Position numbers and translations under genes: made by a program. From Palsa-295 sp963785585 (GTDB lineage Bacteria > Acidobacteriota > Terriglobia > Acidiferrales > UBA7541), in assembly GCA_963785585.1 (NCBI GenBank), contig CAWAVW010000004.1, positions 1 through 64,000 on the forward strand: a stretch of DNA of 64,000 bases. The letters are read 5' to 3'. Every line of letters begins with the position of its first letter. The stretch's first letter is position 1. Below, in pieces: positions 18,480-26,725 of the stretch. Under the pieces are notes generated by a model. It was given only the letters and a program-made list of their open reading frames with translations, did not search any database and had not been told where the DNA came from.

Positions 18480-19169
18480 TTAGTCGTCGATGAATTTGCC
18501 GCGGTAGAGGGCCATGCCGACGGCGGCGTGCATTCCTAGTTTTGCCAGAGCGCGCACTTCTTTTTGGCTGCGGATCCCGCCCGCCGCGGTGATTGGCAGG
18601 TTCGTTGCGCGGCGCAGTGCGCGGTACCACGCCAGGTTTGTTCCCCGCATCGTCCCCTCGTTGTCCACGTACGTCGCCAGAAACTCCGAGCAGTAGGGCT
18701 CCAGCGCGGGCATTACGTCCTGGGCGCGCAGTGCCAGGCGTTCCCGCCAACCCCGCACCACGATTTTCCCGCCTTTGGTATCCAACGCGATGATAATTCG
18801 CCGGCGGCCGACGCTTGCCTTCAGGCTGCGTAGAAATTTGTGTGCAATTTTGCCATCCGCGCCGCGAAACGCCGCGCTACCTACAATTATTTTCTCAGCT
18901 CCCCACGAGAGGATACGCGCAGCTCGCGCGGTTGAACGGATGCCACCGCCGACGCGCACTTTCATCCTGCCGCGTTTGCATAGCGTCTTGATCCAACGTG
19001 AATTCGAACCCGTGCGCATGGCGGCGTCGAGATCGATTACGTGGAGGATGGGGTAGCTCTGAAAGTATTCGAGCAGACCGAGCACGTCGTCGAGCGAAAG
19101 CGCGAGGCGCTTTCCGCGAACGAGCTGCACGGCTCTTCCACCCTGAAGGTCGATGCAGGGAATGATCAT
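18480..19169 (-). CDS. hisA: HisA, ProFAR isomerase
   Basis: The 229-residue TIM barrel starts at ATG 19169 (MIIPCIDLQGGRAVQLVRGKR), overlapping the hisF stop by 4 bases. The first catalytic Asp is in PCIDL and the second phosphate- and catalysis-region Asp in IIALDTKGG. The phosphate-binding loops VRVGGGIRS and ITAAGGIRS are present, and YVDNEGTMRGTN matches the family's TDISRDGTLxGxN. It isomerises ProFAR to PRFAR in histidine synthesis. It is somewhat divergent and shorter than the usual 240-250 residues. It is the last gene of the operon. Confidence 0.9.
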   Translation of the reverse strand: MIIPCIDLQGGRAVQLVRGKRLALSLDDVLGLLEYFQSYPILHVIDLDAAMRTGSNSRWIKTLCKRGRMKVRVGGGIRSTARAARILSWGAEKIIVGSAAFRGADGKIAHKFLRSLKASVGRRRIIIALDTKGGKIVVRGWRERLALRAQDVMPALEPYCSEFLATYVDNEGTMRGTNLAWYRALRRATNLPITAAGGIRSQKEVRALAKLGMHAAVGMALYRGKFIDD

Positions 19170-19930
19170 CGGACGATTCGCACCGGTACGTCCCGAGCCG
19201 CGAGAAACGATTTCAGTTCGCTGATCGATCGCGCTTCGCTGTGAAATATCGAGGCGGCCAGCGCGGCGTCGGCCGCGCCACGCTCGAAGACGTCTAGAAA
19301 ATCCTGGAAGGATTGCGCGCCTCCCGACGCGATCACGGGAACCTGCACGGCACGCGAGATTGTGGCCGTCAGTTCGCAGTCGAATCCCGAGCAAGTGCCG
19401 TCGCGGTCGATCGAGGTCAGCATGATTTCGCCGGCCCCGCGCGCAACGCCCTCGCGCGCCCATGCGGCCGCATCGAGACCCGTTGCGTCCCGTCCTCCGC
19501 GCACGAAGACCTGCCAGCCTGCGCCGGCTCTTTTCACGTCCATCGAGAGAACGACCGCTTGCGAGCCGAATTGATTGGCCAGTTCGGAGATGAGTTCGGG
19601 GCGCGCCACCGCGGCCGAGTTGACCGTAACTTTGTCCGCGCCGGCGCGCAAAACCGCGTTTCCGTCATCGAGAGCGCGGATACCGCCTCCCGCGGTGAAG
19701 GGAATTTGGAGCTCCTGTGCGACAGCACGCACGGTTTCCAGAAACGTCGCCCGCCCGTCCCGCGTCGCGGTGATGTCCAGCATGACGAGTTCGTCGGCGC
19801 CTTCCCGGTTATATCGCGCGGCGAGCGTGGCGGGATCGCCCATGTCGCGCAGGCTCTCAAATTCGACGCCCTTCACGACGCGGCCTGCGTCCACATCGAG
19901 GCAGGGAATGATGCGGCGCGCGAGAGTCAT
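19166..19930 (-). CDS. hisF: HisF, imidazole glycerol phosphate synthase cyclase subunit
   Basis: The start is ATG 19930, giving 254 residues beginning MTLARRIIPCLDVDAGRVVKG, as in nearly all HisF proteins; this overlaps the hisH stop by 4 bases. The catalytic Asp pair is visible in PCLDVD and TSIDRDGT, and the phosphate-binding loops as TAGGGIRAL and VIASGGAQS. It is the TIM-barrel half of the HisH-HisF complex and uses ammonia from HisH to make IGP and AICAR. Confidence 0.96.
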   Translation of the reverse strand: MTLARRIIPCLDVDAGRVVKGVEFESLRDMGDPATLAARYNREGADELVMLDITATRDGRATFLETVRAVAQELQIPFTAGGGIRALDDGNAVLRAGADKVTVNSAAVARPELISELANQFGSQAVVLSMDVKRAGAGWQVFVRGGRDATGLDAAAWAREGVARGAGEIMLTSIDRDGTCSGFDCELTATISRAVQVPVIASGGAQSFQDFLDVFERGAADAALAASIFHSEARSISELKSFLAARDVPVRIVR

Positions 19931-20532
19931 TGCGCGAACTCCAGAAAATTTTTCAACACTTGTGCCCCGGCGGCTCCGGATTTCTCCGGGTGAAATTGAA
20001 CGCCCATGAGCGCTCCCCGCTCCATCACTGCTGTAAACGGGAAGCCGTGATCGCACACGGCAGCAGTTTCAGGAGCGTGTTCCGGGGCGGCGTACGAATG
20101 CGCGAAATAGAAATAGGCGTCGTCGGGGATACTCCGAAGCAATAGGGAATCCCGCAGGCGCCGGACCTGGTTCCATCCGATGTGGGGAGATTTGACGTTC
20201 GCCGGTAACGACTGAACGTTGTTGCCCAGCAAAGCGAGGCCCTTTTCCTGCGGAGCTTCGTCGCTCGAGTGATACATCGCCTGCAATCCGAGGCAAATTC
20301 CCAGCACGGGCACGCCAGCGCGAATTGCCTGCTGCACGGATTCTGTGAGATTGCGCTCGCGCAACCCTGCAACGAACGCGGAGAAATGACCGACACCGGG
20401 CAAAACGATCGCCCGAGCCGAATTCACGGTCTGTGGCGAAGACGCTCGTTCGGTTTCCGCGCCGAGCGATGCGATCGCTCGTTCCACGGACGGAAGATTT
20501 CCGGCGCCGTAGTCAATGATGACGATTTTCAC
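19927..20532 (-). CDS. hisH: HisH, imidazole glycerol phosphate synthase glutaminase subunit
   Basis: The 201-residue class I glutamine amidotransferase begins MKIVIIDYGAGNLPSVERA. Its nucleophile Cys lies in PVLGICLGLQAM and the His-Glu pair in MGVQFHPEKSG. The length and motifs are standard. It overlaps hisB upstream and hisF downstream by 4 bases each (ATGA), so the two subunits of the synthase are translationally coupled. Confidence 0.96.
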   Translation of the reverse strand: MKIVIIDYGAGNLPSVERAIASLGAETERASSPQTVNSARAIVLPGVGHFSAFVAGLRERNLTESVQQAIRAGVPVLGICLGLQAMYHSSDEAPQEKGLALLGNNVQSLPANVKSPHIGWNQVRRLRDSLLLRSIPDDAYFYFAHSYAAPEHAPETAAVCDHGFPFTAVMERGALMGVQFHPEKSGAAGAQVLKNFLEFAQ

Positions 20533-21116
20533 AGTACGCCCTTGGTGCTCGGCAGCACACGCCGCAATTGCTTGTCGCGGGTGACGGCAAAACGCAGGGC
20601 GCGCGCAAAAGCTTTGAACAGTACCTCGATCTGATGATGGGACGAACGGCCGTACAGAAATTTCACGTGGACATTTGCAGCGGCAGCCTGCGCGAACGCC
20701 TGGAAAAAATCGTCGAGGAGCTCAGTCTGAAAATCGCCCACGCGTTTCGCCAGCGGCTTCCATGTGCAGACGCAATAGCCGCGCCCCGAGAAATCGATGG
20801 CGGCCATACCGAGCGATTCGTCCATGGGCATCAGGAAATATCCGGCGCGGAGGATGCCGCGCTTGTCGCCGAGCGCCTTCCTCACAGCTTGCCCCAGCGC
20901 GATGCCGGTATCTTCGACGGTATGGTGCTGGTCCACGTCGAGGTCGCCTTTCGCGATGAGTTCGAGATCGAGCGCGCCATGGCGGGCAATTTGTGCGAGC
21001 ATGTGATCGAAAAAGCGGACGCCCGTGTCGATACGCGCTTTTCCCCGGCCGTCGAGATTGATTTTCACAAGGACGTCGGTTTCGTTCGTTCGCCGGTGGA
21101 CCAATGCTTTTCTCAT
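20529..21116 (-). CDS. hisB: HisB, imidazoleglycerol-phosphate dehydratase (monofunctional)
   Basis: The 195-residue protein shows the IGPD motifs: TGVRFFDHMLAQIARHGALDL, DVDQHHTVEDTGIALGQA near the N-terminus and, in the second half, RVGDFQTELLDDFFQAFAQAA with HVKFLYGRSSHHQIEVLFKAFARAL. The paired His clusters are the manganese ligands. It lacks the N-terminal HAD phosphatase domain of enterobacterial HisB, so histidinol phosphate must be dephosphorylated by another enzyme not seen here. Confidence 0.96.
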   Translation of the reverse strand: MRKALVHRRTNETDVLVKINLDGRGKARIDTGVRFFDHMLAQIARHGALDLELIAKGDLDVDQHHTVEDTGIALGQAVRKALGDKRGILRAGYFLMPMDESLGMAAIDFSGRGYCVCTWKPLAKRVGDFQTELLDDFFQAFAQAAAANVHVKFLYGRSSHHQIEVLFKAFARALRFAVTRDKQLRRVLPSTKGVL

Positions 21117-22180
21117 AGCACCTCTTTCAATGCGCGTAAGACGCGACGGGTCTGCGGGGTTGTGCCAATCGTGATGCGGACGTATCCGCGTCCCCCGAAA
21201 TCACTGGAACGGTCGCGGATGAGAATCTTTTGTCGCGCCAGTGCGATGACCACTCTTTTTGCGCGCTCGCCGAGATCGACGAGAATGAAATTGCCCGCAC
21301 TCGGGAAAATCGTGAGGCCCATACGTGTGAGCCCGGTTCGAAGTTCGTCGCGGCTTTTTGCAAACTCCAGCAGCGTCGAGCGCAAAAACGCGGTATCGCG
21401 CACGAATGCACGAGCGGCGACCAGCGCCGCGATATTCACCGGGTATGGAGACGCCGCCTTCCGCATCACGGATGCGTTGGCGCGATGAGTGAAGATGCAT
21501 CCCAGGCGAAGGCCCGCCATGCCCGCGGATTTTGAGAATGTTCGCGTCACAACGAGATTGGTATGACGCCGAATCCAGGACAGCACAGTGATGCCGCAAT
21601 ATTCGAAATAGGCTTCGTCGATGACGACCAGAGTTTGCTTTGCGGCGCTCAGAAGCATTCTCAATTGAGCGGAAGTCAGAACGCTTCCCGTCGGATTATT
21701 GGGATTGGCCAAAAAAAAGACGCGTGGCTTCTTGTTGAGTGCTGCTAGAACCGCTGCCAACGGAAACGTAAGCCGGTCATCGTACCGAAGCGCATGAATC
21801 CTGGCGCCGGCGAGTTCGGAATAAAATCGGTACATCGCGAAGGTGGGTTCGACCAAAAGTACCTTGTCGCGGCGTTCGATGTACGTGTTGGCAATCAAGT
21901 GGAGCGCTTCGTCGGTTCCGTTTGTCAGCAATAGTTCTTCCGAAGAGACGCGGAAATGGCGCGCTAACGCGCGCCTGACGGTTTCCTGCTCGGGATACAT
22001 GCCAACGTCGTCGGGGCTCAACCGACCCAGTGCTTTTTTCACCGCCGGGGAACAACCTCGCGTATTTTCGTTGAAGTCGAGGCGCAATTTGCCCTCGCGA
22101 CCCTCCAGCGGCGGGTGGTAAGCGCGCATCCTTTCGACCGCACGGCGGCAGTGAATCGAGGGTCCGTTGCCCGCTCTCAT
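21113..22180 (-). CDS. hisC: HisC, histidinol-phosphate aminotransferase
   Basis: The 355-residue fold-type I aminotransferase has KLRLDFNENTRGCSP near its start, ANPNNPTGSVL, VVIDEAYFEY and the PLP-binding lysine in TRTFSKSAGMAGLRLG. It ends with the family-type FGGRGYVRITIGT. It converts imidazole acetol phosphate to histidinol phosphate. The start at 22180 overlaps the hisD stop by 4 bases, and the stop overlaps hisB. Confidence 0.94.
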   Translation of the reverse strand: MRAGNGPSIHCRRAVERMRAYHPPLEGREGKLRLDFNENTRGCSPAVKKALGRLSPDDVGMYPEQETVRRALARHFRVSSEELLLTNGTDEALHLIANTYIERRDKVLLVEPTFAMYRFYSELAGARIHALRYDDRLTFPLAAVLAALNKKPRVFFLANPNNPTGSVLTSAQLRMLLSAAKQTLVVIDEAYFEYCGITVLSWIRRHTNLVVTRTFSKSAGMAGLRLGCIFTHRANASVMRKAASPYPVNIAALVAARAFVRDTAFLRSTLLEFAKSRDELRTGLTRMGLTIFPSAGNFILVDLGERAKRVVIALARQKILIRDRSSDFGGRGYVRITIGTTPQTRRVLRALKEVL

Positions 22181-23430
22181 TGGCGCACCTGCACGGAGCG
22201 GCCATGCGCGGTGAGGCCTTCCGCTTTAGCAAGAGCCGAAGCAACAGGAGCGAGGCGGCGGAATCCGGCCCGTGATACCTCCTGTACGGAAATGCACTTC
22301 ACAAAATCGGCGGTCGAAAGTCCCGCGCGTGAGCGTCCGGCGCCGCCGGTAGGCAAGACGTGATTCGTGCCGGTCGCGTAGTCGCCAAACGCCTGAGCGC
22401 TCCAGTCGCCCAAGAAGATGCTCCCGGCAGATGTGAATCGTTCGACGAACTTCGCGCCGTCTCCGGCAAGTGTGAGGTGCTCCGGTGCAAAACGATTGAC
22501 GAAATCAACGGCGTCGGCAACCGATTTGGCTTTTAGAATCGCGCCGTTCCTTCCAAGCGATTTTTTGGCGAGATTTGCAGCAGGCAGTGCAGCGAGTTGC
22601 ATTTGCAACGCATCGCGCACGCGTTGCCCCAGCGTTCGAGATGTTGTGACAAAAATCGAAGTCGCATCCGGGTCGTGCTCCGCCTGGGCGATCAGGTCCG
22701 CCGCGATAAATTCGGCGTTTCCGCTTTCCGCGAATACGATGGCCTCTGTCGGCCCCGCGATTAAATCAATCGAGCAATCGGCGCTCACGAACCGTTTCGC
22801 AGCCGTCACATAGCGGTTGCCGGGGCCGCAAATCTTGTCCACGGGAGCGATCGATTTTGTTCCGTAGGCGAGTGCGCCAATCGCCTGCGCTCCGCCGATG
22901 CGCAGGAATGATTCGATCTTCAGACGCGAGGCCACCGCCAAGAGTTCGTCTCCCGGCTGCGGGCTGGCGACCACGATGCGGGTTACGCCGGCCTCCTGCG
23001 CGGGTATCGCAGTCATGAGCAGGGTCGATACCAGCGAAAACCGCCCTCCGGGAACGTAGCATCCGACGGATTCAATCGGAACCCTGCGTTGGGTGATTCG
23101 CACGCCGGGCTCGACCTCGAAGCTCCACGCGCGCGGCTTTTGGCGCTTGGCGACCTCTCGAATATTCACTGCCGCGTGATCCACGGCGGCCAAGAACTCA
23201 GCCGGAACTCGTCGCTCCGCCTTCTTCATCTCGTTGGGAAGCACCCAAATACGTTCTCGGTCCAGACGCACGCCCTCGAACCTGTTCGTCCACGAAAAAA
23301 GCGCTGCGTCACCACGCTTCCGAACATCGTTCACGATTTGCGATGCGACGCGTTCGGCGCTTCGGTCGATCGAGCGACGCGCCGCCAGGATCCTTCGGGC
23401 GACGGAGTCCGTCAGTTGAAGAATTCGCAT
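22177..23430 (-). CDS. hisD: HisD, histidinol dehydrogenase
   Basis: The 417-residue protein has the family landmarks: YVPGGRFSLVSTLLMTAIPAQ, GGAQAIGALAYGT, DKICGPGNRYVTAAKRFV, AGPTEAIVF, AEHDPDAT and APEHLTL, plus a C-terminal LPTGGAGRSRAGLSTADFVK. It oxidises histidinol to histidine in two NAD+-dependent steps using zinc. Its ATG shares one base with the hisG stop (TGATG). The length is normal. Confidence 0.96.
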   Translation of the reverse strand: MRILQLTDSVARRILAARRSIDRSAERVASQIVNDVRKRGDAALFSWTNRFEGVRLDRERIWVLPNEMKKAERRVPAEFLAAVDHAAVNIREVAKRQKPRAWSFEVEPGVRITQRRVPIESVGCYVPGGRFSLVSTLLMTAIPAQEAGVTRIVVASPQPGDELLAVASRLKIESFLRIGGAQAIGALAYGTKSIAPVDKICGPGNRYVTAAKRFVSADCSIDLIAGPTEAIVFAESGNAEFIAADLIAQAEHDPDATSIFVTTSRTLGQRVRDALQMQLAALPAANLAKKSLGRNGAILKAKSVADAVDFVNRFAPEHLTLAGDGAKFVERFTSAGSIFLGDWSAQAFGDYATGTNHVLPTGGAGRSRAGLSTADFVKCISVQEVSRAGFRRLAPVASALAKAEGLTAHGRSVQVRQ

Positions 23431-24305
23431 CAGTACACGATTTTGTTGAGAGGATACTCAACAATTCCTTCGGCGCGAGCCGCTTTCAGTTTTGGAATCA
23501 ACTGCCGCACGGTTCTTTCTTCAACAATTGTATTGATGGCGACCCATGCAGGATCGCTCAATTGGGCGACGGTTGGATTTCGCAGCGCCGGCAACGCAGC
23601 CAGCACGGCGTTCAAATCGTCGCGGCGCACGTTCAGCATCAATCCGACGCGGTTGTAGGCTTTGATCGCACCGTCGAGGAGCATCACCATGTTTTCGATC
23701 TTTTCGCGCTTCCACCCGTCCTTCCACGAGGCCGGGTTGGCGATGAACCACGGCGCCGATTCGAGCAGCGTATCGACCACGCGCAGGTGGTTCGCGCGCA
23801 GCGACGCGCCGGTCTCAGTAACTTCCACAATCGCGTCGGCGAGTTGTGGGACCTTCACTTCCGTCGCGCCCCAGGAAAACTCCACACGCGCCTTCACGCC
23901 GTGGCGTTCCAGATATTTTTCTGTAAGCCGTACCGCTTCCGTTGCGATTACTTTGCCTTCGAGATCTCTCACGGAGCGCACGCCGGAATCTTCAGCGACG
24001 GCAAGCACCCAACGCACACGGCCGAGGCTGGTTTTCGCATAAACCAGCTCGGCGACCTCGTGAACGTCGCCACTTGTTTCCAGAATCCAGTCCTTACCGG
24101 TGATTCCGGCGTCGAGTGCGCCGCTGCCAACGTAGCGCGCCATCTCCTGCGCGCGGACCAGCATACATTCGATCTCGGGGTCGTCGCTCGCGGGGAAATA
24201 GCTCCGCGAACTCACCGAAATTCTCCAGCCGGCGCGAGCGAACAGTTCGATCGTGGAGTCCTGCAGACTTCCTTTCGGAATCCCGAGCTTCAGTGGACTC
24301 GTCAT
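23430..24305 (-). CDS. hisG: HisG, ATP phosphoribosyltransferase, long form
   Basis: The 291-residue protein begins LKLGIPKGSLQDSTIELFARAGW and has the PRPP-binding and catalytic segment SGALDAGITGKDWI. The C-terminal third (SDPAWVAINTIVEERTV to EGIVEYPLNKIV) is the regulatory HisG_C domain of the long-form enzyme, which binds histidine for feedback inhibition. No HisZ partner is therefore needed. It catalyses the first committed step, so this pathway is controlled both at the enzyme and at the leader RNA upstream. Confidence 0.95.
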   Translation of the reverse strand: MTSPLKLGIPKGSLQDSTIELFARAGWRISVSSRSYFPASDDPEIECMLVRAQEMARYVGSGALDAGITGKDWILETSGDVHEVAELVYAKTSLGRVRWVLAVAEDSGVRSVRDLEGKVIATEAVRLTEKYLERHGVKARVEFSWGATEVKVPQLADAIVEVTETGASLRANHLRVVDTLLESAPWFIANPASWKDGWKREKIENMVMLLDGAIKAYNRVGLMLNVRRDDLNAVLAALPALRNPTVAQLSDPAWVAINTIVEERTVRQLIPKLKAARAEGIVEYPLNKIVY

Positions 24306-24688
24306 TTCTTCTCCTGACCGTAAAGTTGTTCGGGCGAAATGAGCCGCTCGGCGATGACCTTTGCATCACCGGATTGGTTTACCTGGCGGAAGAAGCAACT
24401 ACGGTAGCCTTCGTGACACACCGCGGCACCTTGCAACTCGACGCGCACCAGGACGGCGTCCCGATCGCAATCGACGAGAAGCTCGCGCAACAAGAGTTTC
24501 TGCCCGCTGCTTTCGCCTTTGGTCCAGAGTTTTTGCCGCGAACGGCTGTAGAACGTCACGAATCCGGTTTCGCGCGTCTTGGCATACGCTTCGCGGTTCA
24601 TGAAGCCCAGCATCAGCACGTCGTTATTTTTGGCATCCTGCACGATGGCGGGGATCAGACCGTCTTCTTTTTCGAAATCGAGTTCCAT
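24302..24688 (-). CDS. hisI: HisI, phosphoribosyl-AMP cyclohydrolase (no HisE domain)
   Basis: The 128-residue protein has DVLMLGFMNREAYAKT, VTFYSRSRQKLWTKGESSG and the metal-binding LLVDCDRDAVLVRV followed by AAVCHEGYRSCFFR. It is the first gene of the his operon, with AGGAGAAG upstream of its ATG. It ends after the cyclohydrolase domain; the phosphoribosyl-ATP pyrophosphatase (HisE) is neither fused nor found elsewhere in the operon. Confidence 0.95.
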   Translation of the reverse strand: MELDFEKEDGLIPAIVQDAKNNDVLMLGFMNREAYAKTRETGFVTFYSRSRQKLWTKGESSGQKLLLRELLVDCDRDAVLVRVELQGAAVCHEGYRSCFFRQVNQSGDAKVIAERLISPEQLYGQEKK

Positions 24689-24727
24689 GCCTTCTTCTCC
24701 TGAGCTTGGCTATCAAAACATCGCCAT

Positions 24728-24768
24728 AAAAACAAAAAGCCCGCTGGGGCTTATCGCGCCAGCGGGCT
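24728..24768 (-). terminator. His-operon attenuator (intrinsic terminator)
   Basis: On the minus strand a perfect 10-bp stem (AGCCCGCTGG / CCAGCGGGCT) is followed at once by TTTTTGTTTTT. It lies between the His-rich leader peptide and hisI, so it would end transcription before the operon unless disrupted. This is the expected position and form of a ribosome-controlled attenuator. Confidence 0.88.
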
Positions 24769-24775
24769 GATGATT

Positions 24776-24828
24776 CCAGCTATTTGCAGATTAGCTAGTC
24801 ACACCACCGCGGACACGAGTGGGTGTGA
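24776..24828 (-). promoter_or_regulatory. Leader hairpins between the His codons and the attenuator
   Basis: Two further hairpins can be drawn on the minus strand. The first (about 24828-24799) pairs CACACC-AC with GTGGTGTG across one bulge, and its 5' arm lies within the last His codons. The second (about 24798-24776) pairs CTAGCTA with TAGCTGG across a 9-base loop and contains the leader stop codon. They fit pause or alternative structures of an attenuator; the exact antiterminator pairing was not resolved by eye. Confidence 0.5.
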
Positions 24829-24869
24829 TGATGATGGTGCTGCCGAGTAATGCATGCGTGCCGCTTCAT
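24795..24869 (-). CDS. hisL: Histidine leader peptide
   Basis: A 24-codon frame starts at ATG 24869: MKRHACITRQ, then HHHHHTH, then seven residues to TAG. Seven of 24 residues are His, including five consecutive codons (CAC CAT CAT CAT CAC) and one more after a Thr. It lies before the terminator at 24768-24728 and 106 bases before hisI. Scarcity of charged His-tRNA should stall the ribosome in the His run and let RNA polymerase read on. There is no Shine-Dalgarno sequence, and the predicted transcription start is about 3 bases before the ATG, so translation is probably leaderless. The peptide is unrelated in its flanks to enterobacterial HisL. Confidence 0.88.
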   Translation of the reverse strand: MKRHACITRQHHHHHTHSCPRWCD

Positions 24870-24878
24870 GATGCTGCA

Positions 24879-24907
24879 AAAATAACGTATGCATGCGCCG
24901 ATGTCAA
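24879..24907 (-). promoter_or_regulatory. his operon promoter
   Basis: Minus-strand TTGACA at 24907-24902, a 17-base spacer, and TATTTT at 24884-24879: a consensus -35 and a near-consensus -10 for the housekeeping sigma factor. A start 6-7 bases downstream falls at about 24872, just before the leader-peptide ATG at 24869. The -35 box is only about 54 bases from the end of lysA. Confidence 0.75.
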
Positions 24908-24960
24908 CCGGTGCTGATATCCGAAAAAGTGATGCAACCCATAGGAGCCTGCGAAGGTGC

Positions 24961-26343
24961 CTAAGGTTCGCCCCGCCACATGTCTTTCACCGCTTCTCGT
25001 TTGCGGACCACTCGAAACTTTTTGCCTTCGACCATCACTTCCGCGGCCCGGGGACGGGCGTTATAGTTCGACGATTCCACGAAACCGTAAGCACCCGCCG
25101 TCCACACCACGAGTAGATCCCCCGCCTTGAGCTCGCCAAGAGCGAGATTGCGACCTAGAAAGTCGCCCGTCTCGCATACCGGGCCCACAACATCGATTGC
25201 GCTGGTCGGCTCGGGATCGGAATTTAACGTCGCTTTCGAGATTGCGTGCGTCGCATCGTACAAAACGGGTCGAATCAGATCATTCATGCCGGCATCGACG
25301 ATCGCGAAATTCTTGCCGCCGTTTTCCTTCCTGTATAAGACGCGAGTGAGAAGTACTCCCGCCGGACCAACGATCCAGCGGCCGGGTTCCAGCAGGAGCT
25401 TGCAGCCCAGCGGCCGGACCACGTTTTTGACCATCTGAGCGTATCCAGCCAAATCGAGAGGCGATTCGTCTGAGTAGCGAATGCCCAAGCCACCGCCAAA
25501 ATCAATACAGGGCAGCGAAATTCCGGACCGCGCCAACTCCTTCACGCATTCGGCAACGCGCTCGAGCGCTCGCTGGAAAGGATCCACGGTCAGGATTTGT
25601 GATCCGATATGCGCGCTGATACCATGCCAGCGAATCCATTTCGAATCCTTGTACTGCAGATAAATCCGACGGGCTTCGCTCCAGTCCATGCCGAATTTGT
25701 GCTGGCGGTATCCGGTTGAGATATGCGGGTGGCCGCCTGCTTCCACGTCGGGGTTGATCCGGATCGCGACGGCTGGAAGTTCCTCTCGCATGCGACTGGT
25801 TGTGGGCCTCCGCGTCGCCGCCTCGCTGAGCAGGACTTCCATTTCCGCGGCAGACTCGACGTTAAACATGAAAATTCCGGGCGAATCTTTTCCGCTTTGA
25901 TAGCGAAGCGCCTCGCGGATTTCATCGCGCGATTTCCCGACGCCGGAAAAGACAATCGAACGTCCGCGTACTCCGATGTGCCGCAGCCGAGCCATCTCGC
26001 CGCCGGAGACCACGTCAAACCGGCTGCCAAGCTTTGCCAGTAATCGCAATACGGAAAGGTTTGCATTGGCCTTCACGGCGTAGCAAAGCGAATGTGGCAG
26101 GCCGGCGAACGCGGCATCGAGCTGTTTGTATGCGTCCGAGATGCTCGCGCGGCTATACAAATACGCGGGCGTGCCGACTTCCCGAGCAATGGCTTCGACC
26201 GAAGTCCCCTCGCACACGAGAGTGCTGGAGTGATTCGAGGCCTGCTTTTTCGCAGGCTGATACTTGAAATGCGGAGTGAAAGACGTGGGATCGATCGGTT
26301 GGGACACGCGGGCGGCGTGCGGTGGCTGTGAGTCCGATTTCAT
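24961..26343 (-). CDS. lysA: LysA, diaminopimelate decarboxylase
   Basis: The 460-residue fold-type III PLP enzyme has VGTPAYLYS, the PLP lysine in CYAVKANANLSVLRLL, FDVVSGGEM, INPDVEAGGHPHISTG, HIGSQ, IDFGGGLGIRY and LLEPGRWIVG. The C-terminal PVCETGDFLGRN supplies the active-site Cys/Glu contributed to the dimer partner. It makes L-lysine from meso-diaminopimelate. About 40 extra residues precede the usual start; no better internal start was found. It lies on the minus strand, divergent from the dap genes, and so is not itself downstream of the lysine riboswitch. Confidence 0.94.
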   Translation of the reverse strand: MKSDSQPPHAARVSQPIDPTSFTPHFKYQPAKKQASNHSSTLVCEGTSVEAIAREVGTPAYLYSRASISDAYKQLDAAFAGLPHSLCYAVKANANLSVLRLLAKLGSRFDVVSGGEMARLRHIGVRGRSIVFSGVGKSRDEIREALRYQSGKDSPGIFMFNVESAAEMEVLLSEAATRRPTTSRMREELPAVAIRINPDVEAGGHPHISTGYRQHKFGMDWSEARRIYLQYKDSKWIRWHGISAHIGSQILTVDPFQRALERVAECVKELARSGISLPCIDFGGGLGIRYSDESPLDLAGYAQMVKNVVRPLGCKLLLEPGRWIVGPAGVLLTRVLYRKENGGKNFAIVDAGMNDLIRPVLYDATHAISKATLNSDPEPTSAIDVVGPVCETGDFLGRNLALGELKAGDLLVVWTAGAYGFVESSNYNARPRAAEVMVEGKKFRVVRKREAVKDMWRGEP

Positions 26344-26494
26344 TTCGATGCAAGCAGTTTACAAAAGTTTGGAGGAAAACTCATGCTCGTTGGCATCGAA
26401 GACGTTGAAAATGGCGCGAAATGGCGCGCCGCCCGGAACGATGGGCCAAAACCAGCCGCTGCTGTATGTTTCGCACACCCGGCGAGCGACTCGA

Positions 26495-26522
26495 TTGACT
26501 TCCACCGGTCATTTGCTAACAT
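26495..26522 (+). promoter_or_regulatory. dap operon promoter
   Basis: TTGACT at 26495-26500, a 16-base spacer and TAACAT at 26517-26522 form a reasonable housekeeping promoter. A start about 7 bases on would fall at about 26529, immediately before the first stem of the lysine riboswitch. That agreement supports both calls. Confidence 0.6.
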
Positions 26523-26532
26523 CAACTAGTTT

Positions 26533-26725
26533 CTCGTTAGAGGTGCGGAGACCATGAGTAGCCAGATCGTCACTTCCGAACAGCTTCGGAGATCTGCGCG
26601 AAATGGGTTTTCTTGTTGTTGTACTCCGCCGAAATCACTGCGCTAGCTGAAAACGCAGTGTTTGGGGGATGAGCTCAAAGGCTCGTCCACTGTCACCCGT
26701 CTCAACCGGGTGGAGCGCTATCGAG
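26533..26725 (+). promoter_or_regulatory. Lysine riboswitch (L-box)
   Basis: The segment follows the L-box plan closely. P1 is CTCGTTAG (26533-26540 region) with CTATCGAG (26718-26725). Conserved core words follow in order: TTAGAGGTGCGG, ATGAGTA, GCCGAAATCAC, ACTGTCACC and GGTGGAGCGCTATC. P3 pairs CACTGCG (26636) with CGCAGTG (26654). P4 pairs GGATGAGC (26667) with GCTCGTCC (26681). P5 pairs CACCCG (26694) with CGGGTG (26707). It lies 85 bases before dapE and is followed by no clear U-tract terminator, so control of translation or an unrecognised platform is likely. A short alternative hairpin (CGAG 26722 with CTCG 26737) would compete with P1. Confidence 0.9.
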
